Shown here: in pieces, positions 1-10,126 of the stretch
How positions within the stretch are numbered: position 1 is the first letter of the stretch
How the letters are laid out: each line of letters starts with the position of its first letter
Source: Tillandsia leiboldiana
Lineage: Eukaryota > Streptophyta > Magnoliopsida > Poales > Bromeliaceae
Assembly (NCBI GenBank): GCA_029204045.2
Contig: CM055066.1
Span: forward strand, 16,998,484 to 17,062,483
Length of the DNA stretch: 64,000 bases
Direction of reading: 5' to 3'
Program-made: the position numbers and the translations under genes
The notes under the pieces: generated by a model
Seen by the model: only the letters and a program-made list of their open reading frames with translations
Databases searched by the model: none
Told to the model about the DNA's origin: nothing

Positions 1-1
1 G

Positions 2-1372
2 TTTGTTATACGGGATGAACCCCACAAGGCCCGTCTTTTTGTGGACGGGTTACGGAGCGACATCTTCAAGATGGTTCAGGCAGCGGACTTGCGCACGTTC
101 AAGGAGGTGGTCGCAGGTATTACCTCCGTTTCTAATTTTCGAGCTCGAACCCTGTTTGACACCGGGGCGACTCGCTCCTTTATTTCCCGCACTTTTGCAC
201 AAACACATCTACTAGAAAGTAGTCCCCTTGATGTCTTACTGACCGTCCAGACCCCTGGGGGGCCAATCGCGGCGACTGGCATAGTACCCTCGTGTTCAAT
301 AAGACTGGGAAGGTTGTCGTGCCCCTGGGATCTGGTGGTCATACCGCTAAAAGAATACGACGTGGTTTTGGGCATGGACTGGCTTACCGAGTATCAGGCG
401 GTCATCGACTGCGAGAAGCGCCAGGTGCAATTACAGAAGCCGGGATTCCCAGAAAACGTGTACTTGGCATGTAAAAGCACTTCCTTTTTGGCTATCATCT
501 CCGCGTCGCGGGCTAGGAAGTTGATGGAGGGCGGGTGCGTGGCCTATCTAGCCTCGGTAGGTTTAGCCACCCGACCCGTTCCCTCGCCTTCCGAAATTCC
601 AGTGGTAAAGGAATTTCCGGATGTATTTCCGGCAGAGCTCCCCGGAATGCCACCGGAACGAGAGGTCGACTTCCCTATTGAACTACTTCCTGGCACCAAA
701 CCCATCACCAAGGCACCGTACAGGATGGCCTTCGCGGAGTTGAAGGAACTCAAGACACAGTTGGAGGACCTTTTGGATAAGGGTTTCATCAGACCTAGCG
801 CGTCACCCTGGGGCGCGCCCGTCCTGTTTGTGAGGAAGAAGGACGGAAGTCTCCGGTTGTGCATCGACTACCGGGAGATAAATAAGGTCACAGTTAAGAA
901 CAAGTACCCCCTGCCAAGGATCGACGACCTCTTCGACCAACTACAGGGGGCGACGGTGTTTTCAAAGATTGACCTGCAGTCGGGCTATCATCAGGTCCAG
1001 GTCAAGGGGGAGGACATCCCCAAAATGGCTTTCCGGACTCGCTACGGCCATTACGAATTTACAGTAATGCCGTTCGGGCTCACAAATGCCCCGGCGGTGT
1101 TCATGGACATGATGAACAGGGTATTCAAACCCTTCCTGGACTTATTCGTGGTGGTCTTCATCGACGATATCCTCGTCTACTCCCGTACAGACGAGGAACA
1201 CGAAGAACATCTGCGCACAGTCCTCCAGACCCTACGGGAACGGAAACTCTACGCCAAACTCAAAAAGTGTGAGTTTTGGCTCCATGAGGTCGGCTTCTTG
1301 GGGCACGTAATCTCGGCGGCTGGAGTCGCAGTCGATCCGAAGAAGATAGATTCGGTGACGGACTGGCCCTAA
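2..1372 (+). pseudogene. Ty3/gypsy element Y1: gag remnant, protease, reverse transcriptase (5' part of pol)
   Basis: The reading frame is open from the left edge, so the true start lies outside the window. The first ~45 codons resemble the C-terminal half of a chromovirus Gag core (LRSDIFKMVQ, TFKEVV). They run straight into the aspartic protease (LFDTGATRSF, catalytic D at 158-160). The Gag zinc knuckle and linker that normally lie between are absent, so an internal deletion is likely. Next come the protease flank (VVLGMDWL) and reverse transcriptase: CIDYREIN, KIDLQSGYHQ, MPFGLTNAP and the catalytic FIDD box at 1157-1168. The frame ends at an in-frame TAA (1370-1372) just after the RT thumb motif. 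Translation continues in the same frame at 1373, so this is a nonsense mutation in one pol gene rather than a natural boundary. The protein would have cut the polyprotein and copied element RNA in cytoplasmic particles. Motifs fit the Tekay/Del chromovirus lineage; the lineage call is inference. Confidence 0.93.
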
Positions 1373-3511
1373 CCGACGACGGTGACGGAGATTCGAAGCT
1401 TCCTGGGATTAGCCGGGTACTACCAGCGCTTCGTGGAGGGTTTCTCCAGGATAGCCACCCCCTTAAACCGTTTGACTAGAAAGGGGGAAAAGTTCATCTG
1501 GACGGACAAGTGTCAGAGGAGCTTCTTGGAGCTCAAGGATAGATTGACGCGAGCCCCGATTCTCGCCCTGCCAGAACTAGGGGAGAATTATGAAGTGTAT
1601 TGCGATGCGTCGCGAAACGGACTGGGTGGAGTACTCATGCAACGGGGAAAGGTTATAGCCTATGTGTCAAGGCAGCTCAAGGAATACGAGCGGAACTACC
1701 CCGTGCACGATTTGGATCTCGCAGCGGTTGTGTTCGTCCTCAAGCTTTGGAGACATTGCCTGTATGGGGCACACTCCAATGTGTACTCAGATCATAAAAG
1801 TCTTAAGTACCTTTTCACCCAAAAGGGGTTAAATTTGCGACAAAGACGGTGGCTCGAGCTACTGAAGGATTACGATTTAACGATCCACTACCACCCGGGA
1901 AAGGCAAACGTGGTGGCCGACACCCTGAGCCGCAAGGGGCAGGCCGAGGAGGCAGGGGTAAGTGCCATCACCCAGCAAGATAGTCTGATTGCGGAATTTT
2001 CGCGATTAAGACTAGAAGTAGTACCGGCGGGTACAGTCGCACAACTTCTGACACTGGTGGTCAGACCTACCTTGCTTGACAGAATTCTCAAGGGGCAGTC
2101 GACTAATGACCAACTCCAGCTGGTGCGAAGTAGAGTAACTGCCGAACAAGAAGGTGATTTCACAGTAAACTCCGACGGCATGATACGATTTCGGGGACGA
2201 ATCTGCGTGCCGGATCTACCGGAACTCAAAGAGAAAATCCTGCGGGAGGCGCATACTGCTCTATATGCAGCGCACCCCGGGGGAACGAAGATGTACAAGG
2301 ACGTCAAACAGACCTTCTGGTGGCCCAAAATGAAGGGAGACGTGACTCGGTTTGTGGCAACCTGCCTGGTGTGCCAACGGGTGAAGGCCGAGCACCAGCG
2401 TCCGGTAGGAAAATTACAACCCTTACCGGTGCCCGAGTGGAAGTGGGACATGATTACCATGGATTTTGTGACCGGGTTCCCGAGATCGTCACAGGGACAC
2501 GATGCAATATGGGTGATTGTGGACCGTCTGACGAAATCGGCCCACTTTCTGCCCATACACACGACGTGGACGCGGGAACGACTGGCACAAACCTACATCA
2601 ACGAGATAGTAAGGTTGCATAGGGTGCCGACATCCATCACGTCGGACAGGGACACGCGATTTGAGTTAAACTTTTGGCAGAGCCTGCAGCGAGCAATGGG
2701 AACCAAGTTGCACTTCAGTACGGCTTTTCACCCGCAGACCGATGGACAATCAGAGCGGGTGATACAAATTGTGGAGGACATGCTTAGAGCATGCGTTTTG
2801 GACTTTGGCGAAGGGTGGGCACGGTGTTTGCCCCTAGTGGAATTTGCCTACAATAACAGTTACCAGGCCAGCATTCAGATGGCACCATACGAGGCCCTGT
2901 ACGGGCGCCGCTGTCGGTCTCCAATATGCTGGGACGACTTGGGTGAGCGTAAGTTTCTGGGCCCAGATTTGGTGGAGGAGATCGAAGCAAAGGTGCGATT
3001 GATTAGACAAAGGCTACTGACCGCCCAGAGCAGACAGAGAAGCTACGCGGACAACAGACGCCGAGACTTAGAGTTCATGGTGGGTGAGCATGCGTTACTC
3101 CGAGTTTCGCCCTCCAAGGGGAACCGACGCTTCGGCATAAAGGGAAAGTTAAGCCCGAGGTACGTAGGACCGTTCGAGATCCTAAAACGCGTAGGACCGG
3201 TGGTGTACCGATTAGCCCTGCCGCCGAACCTCGAACGAGTCCATAACGTGTTCCATGTCTCAATGCTCCGGAAGTACCTAGCTGATCCCTCTCATGCCTT
3301 GGATGCCTCCACCATCGAGTTGCGAGAGGATTTAAGCGTCGAGGAGACGCCGGTGCAGATTTTGGCGAGAGAGGACAAGAAGTTGTGCGAACGAACAATC
3401 CCCTATGTAAAGGTCCAGTGGAGCAACCACGAAGAGCGCGAGGCGACTTGGCAACTAGAATCGAAGATGAGAGAATGTTTTCCCGAATTGATTAGTGGGG
3501 TTTGTACTTAA
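1373..3511 (+). pseudogene. Ty3/gypsy element Y1: RT end, RNase H, integrase, chromodomain (3' part of pol)
   Basis: This continues the upstream frame after the TAA at 1370-1372. Using the GTG at 1382 as residue 1: RT connection (SFLGLAGYY), then RNase H with acidic residues D75, D137 and D180. The usual catalytic Glu of the HDLEL motif is Asp here (codon 1715-1717, residue 112). Integrase follows: an HHCC zinc region starting at H291 with CLVC, then the DD35E core D361, D422, E458 (MDF, TSDRDT, GQSER). The C-terminal ~50 residues (from about 658; VKVQWSNHE, ATWQLE) form the chromodomain-like tail of chromoviruses, thought to direct integration to heterochromatin. The gene ends at TAA, 35 bp before the LTR. 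Apart from the upstream stop and the RNase H substitution it reads intact, so the element decayed recently. Confidence 0.93.
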
Positions 3512-3546
3512 GTTTTGGGACGAAACTTTTTATAAAGTGTGAATGG
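3512..3546 (+). other. Y1 pre-PPT hairpin and polypurine tract
   Basis: GTTTTGGGACGAAAC (3512-3526) is a short inverted repeat. It is followed by an A/G-rich tract up to the LTR start TGTA at 3547. The same order occurs at 11328-11363 in Y2 (GTTTCGGGGATGAAAC, then AAGGGGTGAGTGG). The tract would prime plus-strand DNA synthesis. In Y1 it is degenerate, interrupted by T. Confidence 0.7.
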
Positions 3547-3829
3547 TGTAGTGATCCGGCCCTTAGGGGTATTTTTTTGACTCACATGTAATTATTTAAG
3601 CCTTTAAACGAAATAAAATTATTCAATTCTTAAGAGTTGGCCAGTGTGTGGTGCTGGTATTGTTCTGCGATAGAGCGCGGAAAATGATGGCCGACGGTGC
3701 GATCGGATCTGAAATCAGATGTCGGGATCTCCCGGAACAAAATTCTTAGGGATGCGGTGATTAGTCATGCATCGGAATCCGTGCAAAATATCTTGCACCC
3801 GATGGAGATAAGGTGGGTTATCTCGTAGG

Positions 3830-3857
3830 GGATAATTAATTAATTAATTAATTATCC
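3830..3857. promoter_or_regulatory. Perfect 28-bp palindrome in the Y1 LTR
   Basis: GGATAATTAATTAA is followed directly by its exact reverse complement. It lies 68 nt upstream of the TATA box at 3926. At the equivalent place Y2 has two TCTTTAAAGA palindromes (11638-11647, 11652-11661) between similar flanks (GGAATTATC and ATTATCC). Function unknown; possible dimeric-factor site or cruciform. Confidence 0.75.
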
Positions 3858-3925
3858 GATGACGGAAAATAGAATTTTCTTACGTACGAATTAAAGAGGA
3901 AATTAATTAAAGATATAATACGAGC

Positions 3926-3933
3926 TATATAAG
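3926..3933 (+). promoter_or_regulatory. Putative TATA box of the Y1 LTR
   Basis: TATATAAG lies within gctatataaggg, upstream of a purine-rich leader (gaaagaaaag) and in the expected U3/R position. There is no direct evidence of transcription. A second AT-rich candidate lies at 3912-3919. Confidence 0.5.
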
Positions 3934-4251
3934 GGATCCCGATTATCGGAAAGAAAAGAAAAGAAAAATAAAACCCTAACCGGTGAGGAGAGAAAGAAAG
4001 AGAAAAAGGAAAAGACGGAACCCTAGCCGGAAGAAAGGGAAAGGAGAAAGAGAAGGAGCCCGATCTTCCCGGACATCGAACCGAAGGCAAGAACGCGACC
4101 GGACAACCTTCCCGTCGATCTTCGGTTAGTAAAATAATTGTTATAAATTATTTGGGATTTTTCCGTCGTCCCTTTTGTTTGAGTTCTTGGGTTTCTCCGT
4201 CGTATCCGTCACCGTCGCCGTCATCGTCGTCATGATAGGGCACGGAACGGA

Positions 4252-4790
4252 CGGCGGAGGCGCGCGGTGCCGCTAGGGCATCGCGCGGAGGAGAATCGCG
4301 GACGGCCGATCGCCGCCGCAAGCGGCGATGGGACCGCGCGGGCACCGCGCGGGCTCCGCGAGGGTCGTACCCGCGCGGGCGCCGCGCGGCCACCGTGCGG
4401 CCACCGCGCGGGTCGTACCCGCGCTGGCGCCGCGCGGCCACCGCGCGGGCGGCACCCGCGTGGACCCGTAACCGCGCGGGCACCGCGCGGGCGCCGCGCG
4501 GCTACCGCGCAGGCGGCACCCGCGCGGACCCGCAACCGCGCAGCTGCCGCGCGGGCGGCACCCGCGCGGACCCGCAACCGTGCGGGCGCCGCGCGGGGCA
4601 CCCACGCGGGCGCCGCGCGAGCAACCCCGCGCGCGGGCGCCGTGCGGGGCCGCACCCGCGCGGGCGCCGCGCGGGTGCCGCACGGGCAGCACCCGCGCGA
4701 GGCGCCGCGCCGCGTGGGCGCCGCCCGCGGAGACACGCCGCGTGGTTCCGAACCGCGCGGGGCTTCGGCGGACGGCGACGGCGGCGCGGG
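4252..4790. repeat. CpG-rich degenerate tandem block in the Y1 LTR
   Basis: About 540 bp of GC-rich sequence built from short units around gcgccgcgcgggc and cacccgcgcgg. Long open frames on both strands here read only Arg, Ala, Pro and Gly and are compositional artefacts. Counterparts lie at 12061-12810 in Y2 and 50100-50900 in E, in each case downstream of the TATA region, so they would be part of the transcribed leader. Confidence 0.8.
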
Positions 4791-6015
4791 ATTCCGGTTT
4801 TCGTCAACCCGGACGGTGTTGGACTTTTCCGTCGAAAAGAGTATATTGGGTCTTTTGTTTTGGGATGTTAGTACACGTTTTTTACTATAGTTATCCTTGC
4901 GGACTTTCTTTAGGTCCAGGTGCGCAGCGGGGGTGCGCGAAGGATTCAGGTGTTTCGATTTCTCTTCAACTAGGTGGGTACGGTTGCTATAAGTGCAATA
5001 AGTGCAGTAAGTGCATCTATCATCATTAAAATGCTCTGAATTTGTCTAACAAAGTAGCTGGACAGTTTAACCTTTCGCATAATTGTATTTTATCTAACAA
5101 TTGAAGCGGCTGCGGTCGCGGTGCTCACTACACGCCGATCTCGACAAATCCATTTCGGATGCTGTACGTACACAGGCGGATTGGCCTCCGCATGGGTGTA
5201 CTTTTCTGGAGAAGTGGTCTTTTTGACCCGTGTACCTCAGAAAGGGGTGGGAGCCGTGAGGACCTCTTCGCGCCTGCTGAAAATAGCACACCAGCACCGT
5301 GAAGAGGTTAAAAGAATCAAAAAGGTGTTTGCGCACGAGGGGAGACTTTAGTCTCTCCGACAGGTGCTCTGGGGTTGGTGCCCAACTTAATTGATAAATC
5401 TGGGGTTGGTGCCCAGCTTAATTATGTACAGGATTTTAGCGAAAGGTTCCGGTGTAATTGGTTTGCTCCTTATTCCTTATTGATATTTAGACATCTACTT
5501 TGTTTGTCACTGACTTTACCCACTCCGTGACAGGTATTACTAGGTGCGTTAGCCGGGATGGCGGTGAGACAGCTCGCGAGGACCGTAGTCAGGATACTTG
5601 GTTTTTATCTCGTTTTCCTTATACTTTAAATAGTTAATTTGCTTGTGGATCATATTAGTCGGGGACATGTATTAGTTAGCGCTGTGGATGAGGTGTACTT
5701 TTATGCTTTGATACTTTTAGTGATGTTTTCATACGCGACACGTTTTCATGATAAACCAAATGATTTCGAAAATATTTTCTCAAAACGAAGTGCCGTGTGG
5801 GCACGGGTTTTGCAACCGCTGGTTTTATCCTTTCTAAACGTTGATGCCGCTTTAATAACTCGCTTGAAAAAAAATAACAAGGTGTCGAGTGGACACCGGT
5901 CTTTTAAAACATTAGTTAAATTACTGTACTCTATTTCACAATGTATGTCTATTGCATGGTTGATGGTTGATGTATGATGTTGTAAATGAAACGCATGTTG
6001 TAAATGAGACGCCGT

Positions 6016-6064
6016 GCATATACAAAGGAGACTCTGTCCGTGGGCAGAGAGAATTTGTGTATGT
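6016..6064 (+). other. Stem-loop near the 3' end of the Y1 LTR
   Basis: GCATATACAAA pairs with TTTGTGTATGT (11 pairs as RNA, two of them G-U). An inner CTCTG/CAGAG stem caps it. The homologous structure in Y2 is at 14024-14072. It lies ~110 bp from the LTR end, in the probable R/U5 part of the transcript. Confidence 0.6.
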
Positions 6065-6711
6065 GGCGGTCTGGCACGCACCGGGGATGAGGTTTAAGTT
6101 ACTTTGTTAAAAAAAAAAAAAAATACACGCAATTTTCCGCTTTGATAGTCTCAAAAACCCCGGGGGCGTGACACGAATCCCCACTTAAGAGTTTATGGTT
6201 GGAATAGTAGCTTCTGGGAGTGTTTGTGCGGGTGTCGGGCCCTGGAAATGGATTCCTGGTGTAAATGGGAGCATGATTGCTTGCAGGAAGCCCATTGGGG
6301 GTGATTGAGGTTTCTGCGTGCGTTTGGAATCAAGAAATGGACCCGGTGCGAAAAATAGATCAAGCTCACCTTCCCGGGAATTTTCGACAAATTTTAGAAG
6401 TGGAATTTGACAGAACGGATAGCGGATTTGGATTCAGCGTGCGAAAACGGTCAAGATGGACTATTTACTTGTATTTTTCGGAGCCCGGATGCGAAAACAC
6501 GCTTTTTGAGGTGGGGGTGCACTGTTCCGGCGGCCGGAGAGGCACCGGCGGCACGGCTGGCGGCGGAGCGCGGTGGCTGGCGGCGGCGGAGGCGCGCGGT
6601 CCACCGCGGAGGCGTGCACCCAGGCGCTCGCCCCGTGGCGGCTCCCGGTTGGCGGGCGCAGTGGGCGCGGTCCACGGGTTTGGCGGGGTGTACGGTGGAC
6701 CGAGGGCTGGC

Positions 6712-6888
6712 CACGTGTCGCTTGGTGGTTGGTTGGGCGTTGTGCGCGCGGTCCACGGTGTGGGGAGTGGGTACCTCGGGATGCGTGCCCGACAGGCGCG
6801 CGTGGGCGCGCGAGGGCGCGGCATGGGCGCGCTGACCCGCGCTTCCCGCTCGTGGGTGCCACACGTCAGCCCCTGCTTCGGCCACGTG
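6712..6888. promoter_or_regulatory. G-box motifs in the U3 of the X (+) LTR
   Basis: CACGTG occurs at 6712-6717 and 6883-6888, with a near match (tacgtggc) at about 6934. These lie in a GC-rich segment upstream of the TATA box. In plants CACGTG is the core bound by bZIP and bHLH factors. Denser in the minus-strand relative at 42763-43199. Confidence 0.55.
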
Positions 6889-6953
6889 GCGCAACGCGGT
6901 TGGCCCAATTGGCTGTCGCCTGTTCGGGAGGCTACGTGGCATCCTGGGATTAA

Positions 6954-7002
6954 TCCGGGCGTGAACAGTAACGGGCCAGGCCCGTTACTGTAGCAGCCCG
7001 GA
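6954..7002. promoter_or_regulatory. Extended inverted repeat upstream of TATA, X (+) LTR
   Basis: The core at 6965-6991 has perfect 13-bp arms (ACAGTAACGGGCC and its complement) around a single A. After four mismatches another 7 bp pair on each side, giving 6954-7002. It lies 70 nt upstream of TATAAATA (7062). The relative at 42648-42698 keeps the geometry with different arm sequence. Confidence 0.85.
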
Positions 7003-7061
7003 AGTTTCGGGCGCTCGGTTTTTGGGCCAAAATCCGAAAGTTGGATTTTTCGGGCTGGGCC

Positions 7062-7069
7062 TATAAATA
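7062..7069 (+). promoter_or_regulatory. TATA box of the X (+) LTR
   Basis: TATAAATA in cctataaatagg, at the end of the GC-rich U3. The X solo LTR has the mirror-image box at 42580-42587 and the D LTRs at 55080-55088. Transcription start expected ~30 bp downstream. Confidence 0.65.
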
Positions 7070-9130
7070 GGCTGCTTGCTGGGGTTTTTTGCCCCCTTTC
7101 CCGAGCTCCCCTGCCCTTGGTCCCTTTAGCAAAGTTGGAGATCTCCCTGTCTCGCATCTTTTGGCAGAGGTTCGAAATTTTTGGAAGCCGCGGCATCGAC
7201 GACTTCGGCATCGGAGCGCAGTGTGGCGATCTTTCATCGGAGGCCCATTATCGTCACAGTTCGATCTGAGAGGTCCACAGAGCTACTCCTTCAGTATTTT
7301 TGGACGATTTTCATGGCGTTGGAATCACGAAAGGTACCTCTTCGACTTTTGTGTTGATCATCTTGCTGGATTCACAGTTTATGGCATGGTTTTCGAGACA
7401 CTTCTAAGCCGCTGTTTGCTGGTGGAGTTTTTGGACAACAGCTCCTTGCCGGAATTTTATCTCCTCACTCGAGCGTCGGATTCTGACAAGCCTGTACACT
7501 TTTTGGATCTACTCGTCGCGAGGATTATCATTGTATTTTTTCGGGATTTTTTTGAGGCTTGCCCAAAGGTATACTGTTTCCCCTTTTACTGTGCAGAGTT
7601 TTACAGTTATGTGGTTGTGAGATTTCGAAGGTGTCGACGCGAGGATCGCCATGGTATTTTTATTGGAATTTTTGGAGCAATTTTTTCAGGTGAAAAAGTG
7701 GCATCTTTGGGACTGATTTTCAGATTGTGTGTATTTGGGTAAATTATGGAATTAAGTGTAACTGTTAGCTTTGTATTGTACCCAGGAGGGTTTGCGGTTA
7801 TTGCTGGACCCATTGGATTTGGACATATCAATTTCCTGGTATTTTTCAGCTGTGCAACCTTGGACAGTTAGCATTTTCAGGTGGGTGGCCCTGTCTCCAA
7901 GAATGATGGAATGTGCATTAAATCTGCTATAGTAGGACCATGCATGATAGTGATATTCCTGTGTAGCATGCTAGAATGTGATAGCTGTTGATTCTAGAGT
8001 TATATGATGATCATGCGATCTCTTGTTCCTACTCTGTAAAATTATTATTATTATCTTGGAATTTGACCTAGCACCCCGTCATATGCAGCATGCCAGACAG
8101 TAGAAAACTTCAACTTGGGCTAGGTCTATTCTGCTTTAGACATCCACACTTATTTTCTTTCCTGGACATAGTGTTTTACTCGCCCAGGTAGTGGGCCGAG
8201 TGGTCGGGTTTCTTTTAGTGTGGGATGCATTCTTGCACTCGTGCTTGGGAGCAGAGTGGAGTGTGGTAGATACAGTTGATCGTTCATCTGTGGCGGGAGC
8301 CGTTTGGTAAACGGCGGTCCCAAGATGTTTTGGTTTCTTGTTTTATTGTCGCCACTGTGTCAGTGGCAGCTTTGTACCAGTGATAGCAGGACCTTGAACC
8401 CAGAACTATTTTTGGACACACATATGATTTTAGTCAACCAATGTTTTCTTCCGAGCATCGTGGAGTCGCCGAGTCTGTTCTTGTTTGATTGGACAAAGGC
8501 ATTAGCTCTACGAGTCTTGGATATAAAGCTTGTTTTCAATTGTTTTCCTAAAAAGAACTAAAAATCATTAAATTTGGATTTCTTTCATATCAAATGACTT
8601 TCAATAAGAAATATCACATTTTTCCGATAAATTTAACAACCCGAGTTGGTTCGAGTGGTCTGGGTTCCAAGGTCTGCCTTTTTTCTTTGGGATGAGAACA
8701 ACGAGAGGCTATGCCTAGAGCCTGTTCTTGTTTGATTAGAGTTGTAGGTTCTAGTCTTTCGGGGTTCCCGGACCCTTTATTGTGTCTGTTGTGGAGTTAT
8801 CCTGTCAGTGATGCATGTTTTAGGGAGCCGTTGGGTTGACAGCGGTCCCGACTGTCGAGTGTTCCTTGTTGCTCAGGTTAGAGAGCAGGGATGGGGGATA
8901 GTATAGCTATATTGTTGAGTCGGGTGGGATTGCACCAGATTATCGACTCGGGTTATTATTTCGGTAACCGCGAACTGTGGGCGGTTTGACCGATTAGTGT
9001 TATACATCAGTTGGGGCTGGGTTTTGCATTGTGGATTGAGTGAGTCTCCACTTTGAGCATTGTGTCGACTTTTGCCTCGTTGGCTGAGATACTTGACAGA
9101 GCTGTTGGACATGGGTTACTTTTGACTCGA

Positions 9131-9165
9131 GCGGGTCGCTCCCCTCGAGTGCCACTCCGGAGTAG
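9131..9165 (+). repeat. Conserved anchor beside the minisatellite zone, X (+) LTR
   Basis: gggtcgctcccctcgag followed by tgccactccggag. Versions of this segment occur at 41073-41113, 47082-47124, 51436-51480 and 53203-53244. Each is next to a different tandem repeat. Confidence 0.7.
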
Positions 9166-9169
9166 GCGA

Positions 9170-9283
9170 GACCGGGTTGTTGTAACCGGCGTTGAGATTG
9201 AGCTTTAGACCGGGTTATTGTAACCGGCGTTGAGATTGAGCTTTAGACCGGGTTGTTGTAACCGGCGTGAGATTGAGTTCTTC
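9170..9283 (+). repeat. 38-bp minisatellite, three copies
   Basis: Units start at 9170, 9208 and 9246 with gaccgggtt(g/a)ttgtaaccgg; the third is partly degraded. It lies directly after the anchor at 9131-9165 in the X LTR. Confidence 0.85.
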
Positions 9284-9303
9284 TATCGTGACTTGTCGAT
9301 GTT

Positions 9304-9420
9304 GTCCCTCTGACTGAGCCAATTTTGGCAGTTACGGACGCTGTCCCTCTGACTGAGCCAGTTTTGGCAGTTACGGACACAGTCCCTCTGGCTGAGCCAG
9401 TTTTGGCAGCTACGGACATA
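9304..9420 (+). repeat. 39-bp minisatellite, three copies
   Basis: Units start at 9304, 9343 and 9382 (gtccctctgactgagcca...). The same unit is present twice, reverse-complemented, at 40963-41040 in the X solo LTR, so copy number differs between relatives. Confidence 0.88.
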
Positions 9421-10126
9421 CCTAAGGTAGACCCGTCCTGTTGAGGATGTGCGGCAGTAGGTAGGCGCATGTTTGACTGGACCCGAGGAGGCAGTCAGTT
9501 CAGATTGGGTGACTATACTGATATGTTAGTAGATGCACCATGTTATCATCTGTTCCACTTTTTGAGCATCTAGATAGGGGCATAGTAGCTGTAGAGTTAT
9601 TCATTTCCAGCTCTTTCCTTCAGTATTTCATTTATTACCTTATGCCTCTAGTAGACTTAGTGGGCAGACCGTTGGGCTTGTTGACGGCACCCACTAAGGA
9701 CTACTGTGGGATGTAGTTCTCACACCCGTCGTGGTGTCTTTTCCCCAGGGACTTCTACTCCTGTTCCTGCTGCTCCAGTTGTTGCTTCTTCAGACCGAGG
9801 TAAGGGAGTCGCGAGCTAGATCCCTACCAGTCGTCATCCAGAGAGTAGATGTACCCCTTTTTATATTTTGAGAGTTACTTGTTGAGAGACCTTGTAGTGA
9901 GGTATAGAGTTGTACTTTTATTTCAGAGTTGAGCGACTTTTGTACTTGTGGTGAGGACTTGGAGTTGTATTTATTTTTTTTATAACAGTTTACTTCCAGC
10001 TCTGATATCTGTTTAGCGTAGCATCTTTCTTTTGCAGGTTTGACGCTTCGTCTATACGGGGTTCACCGTATAAGCGGCGGATCTGTTAGCGAGCCCGGGT
10101 CGCAGTTTCGACCCCAGGACGTGACA

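Larger units (their letters stand above)
3547..6173 (+). repeat. 3' LTR of gypsy element Y1 (2.6 kb)
   Basis: The block starts TGTAGTGATCC after the PPT and ends GGGCGTGACA. It shares order and content with the Y2 LTR at 11364-14171: purine-rich leader, GC-rich block, gcggctgcggtcgc motif, and a stem-loop near the 3' end. Inside it are a 28-bp palindrome (3830-3857), a TATA box (3926-3933), a CpG-rich block (4252-4790) and a 31-bp direct repeat (about 5368-5425, ggggttggtgccca twice). Predicted short ORFs inside it are not genes. The matching 5' LTR lies left of the window, so target duplications cannot be checked. Confidence 0.88.
6174..10126 (+). repeat. X-family LTR, + orientation (about 4 kb)
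   Basis: The block is homologous along its length to the minus-strand solo LTR at 40252-43527 and, more distantly, to the D LTRs. It ends with the same hairpin-like terminus (gggtcgcagtttcgaccc) and CGTGACA. The start abuts the end of the Y1 LTR, and the bases TGACA at 6169-6173 could belong to either. No internal region, PBS or PPT adjoins it, so it is a solo or truncated LTR. The left (6173/6174) and right (10126/10127) junctions show no target duplication. It contains G-boxes, a dyad element, a TATA box and two minisatellites, annotated separately. The remainder (7080-9120) shows no coding sequence. Confidence 0.8.

Noticed and set aside
4230..4890. Long Arg/Ala-rich ORFs on both strands (also 12000-12870, 26760-27580 and 50000-51060)
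   Set aside because: They follow from CpG-rich tandem sequence with few stop codons. Overlapping frames on both strands are open, no domain is recognisable, and the sequence lies in LTRs.
6277..7211. ORFs of 130-250 codons on both strands in the X LTR
   Set aside because: They overlap a GC-rich U3 promoter region, are mutually overlapping, and lack known domains. Similar frames in the D LTR (55002-55894) are the same effect.
7089..7742. 217-codon ORF downstream of the X TATA box
   Set aside because: Starts at the expected transcript 5' end but its protein has no recognisable domain. The equivalent minus-strand region of the X solo LTR (41832-42560) shows only shorter, differently framed ORFs.
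9164..9420. Possible CRISPR-like array
   Set aside because: Direct repeats are head-to-tail without unique spacers and lie in a plant LTR.
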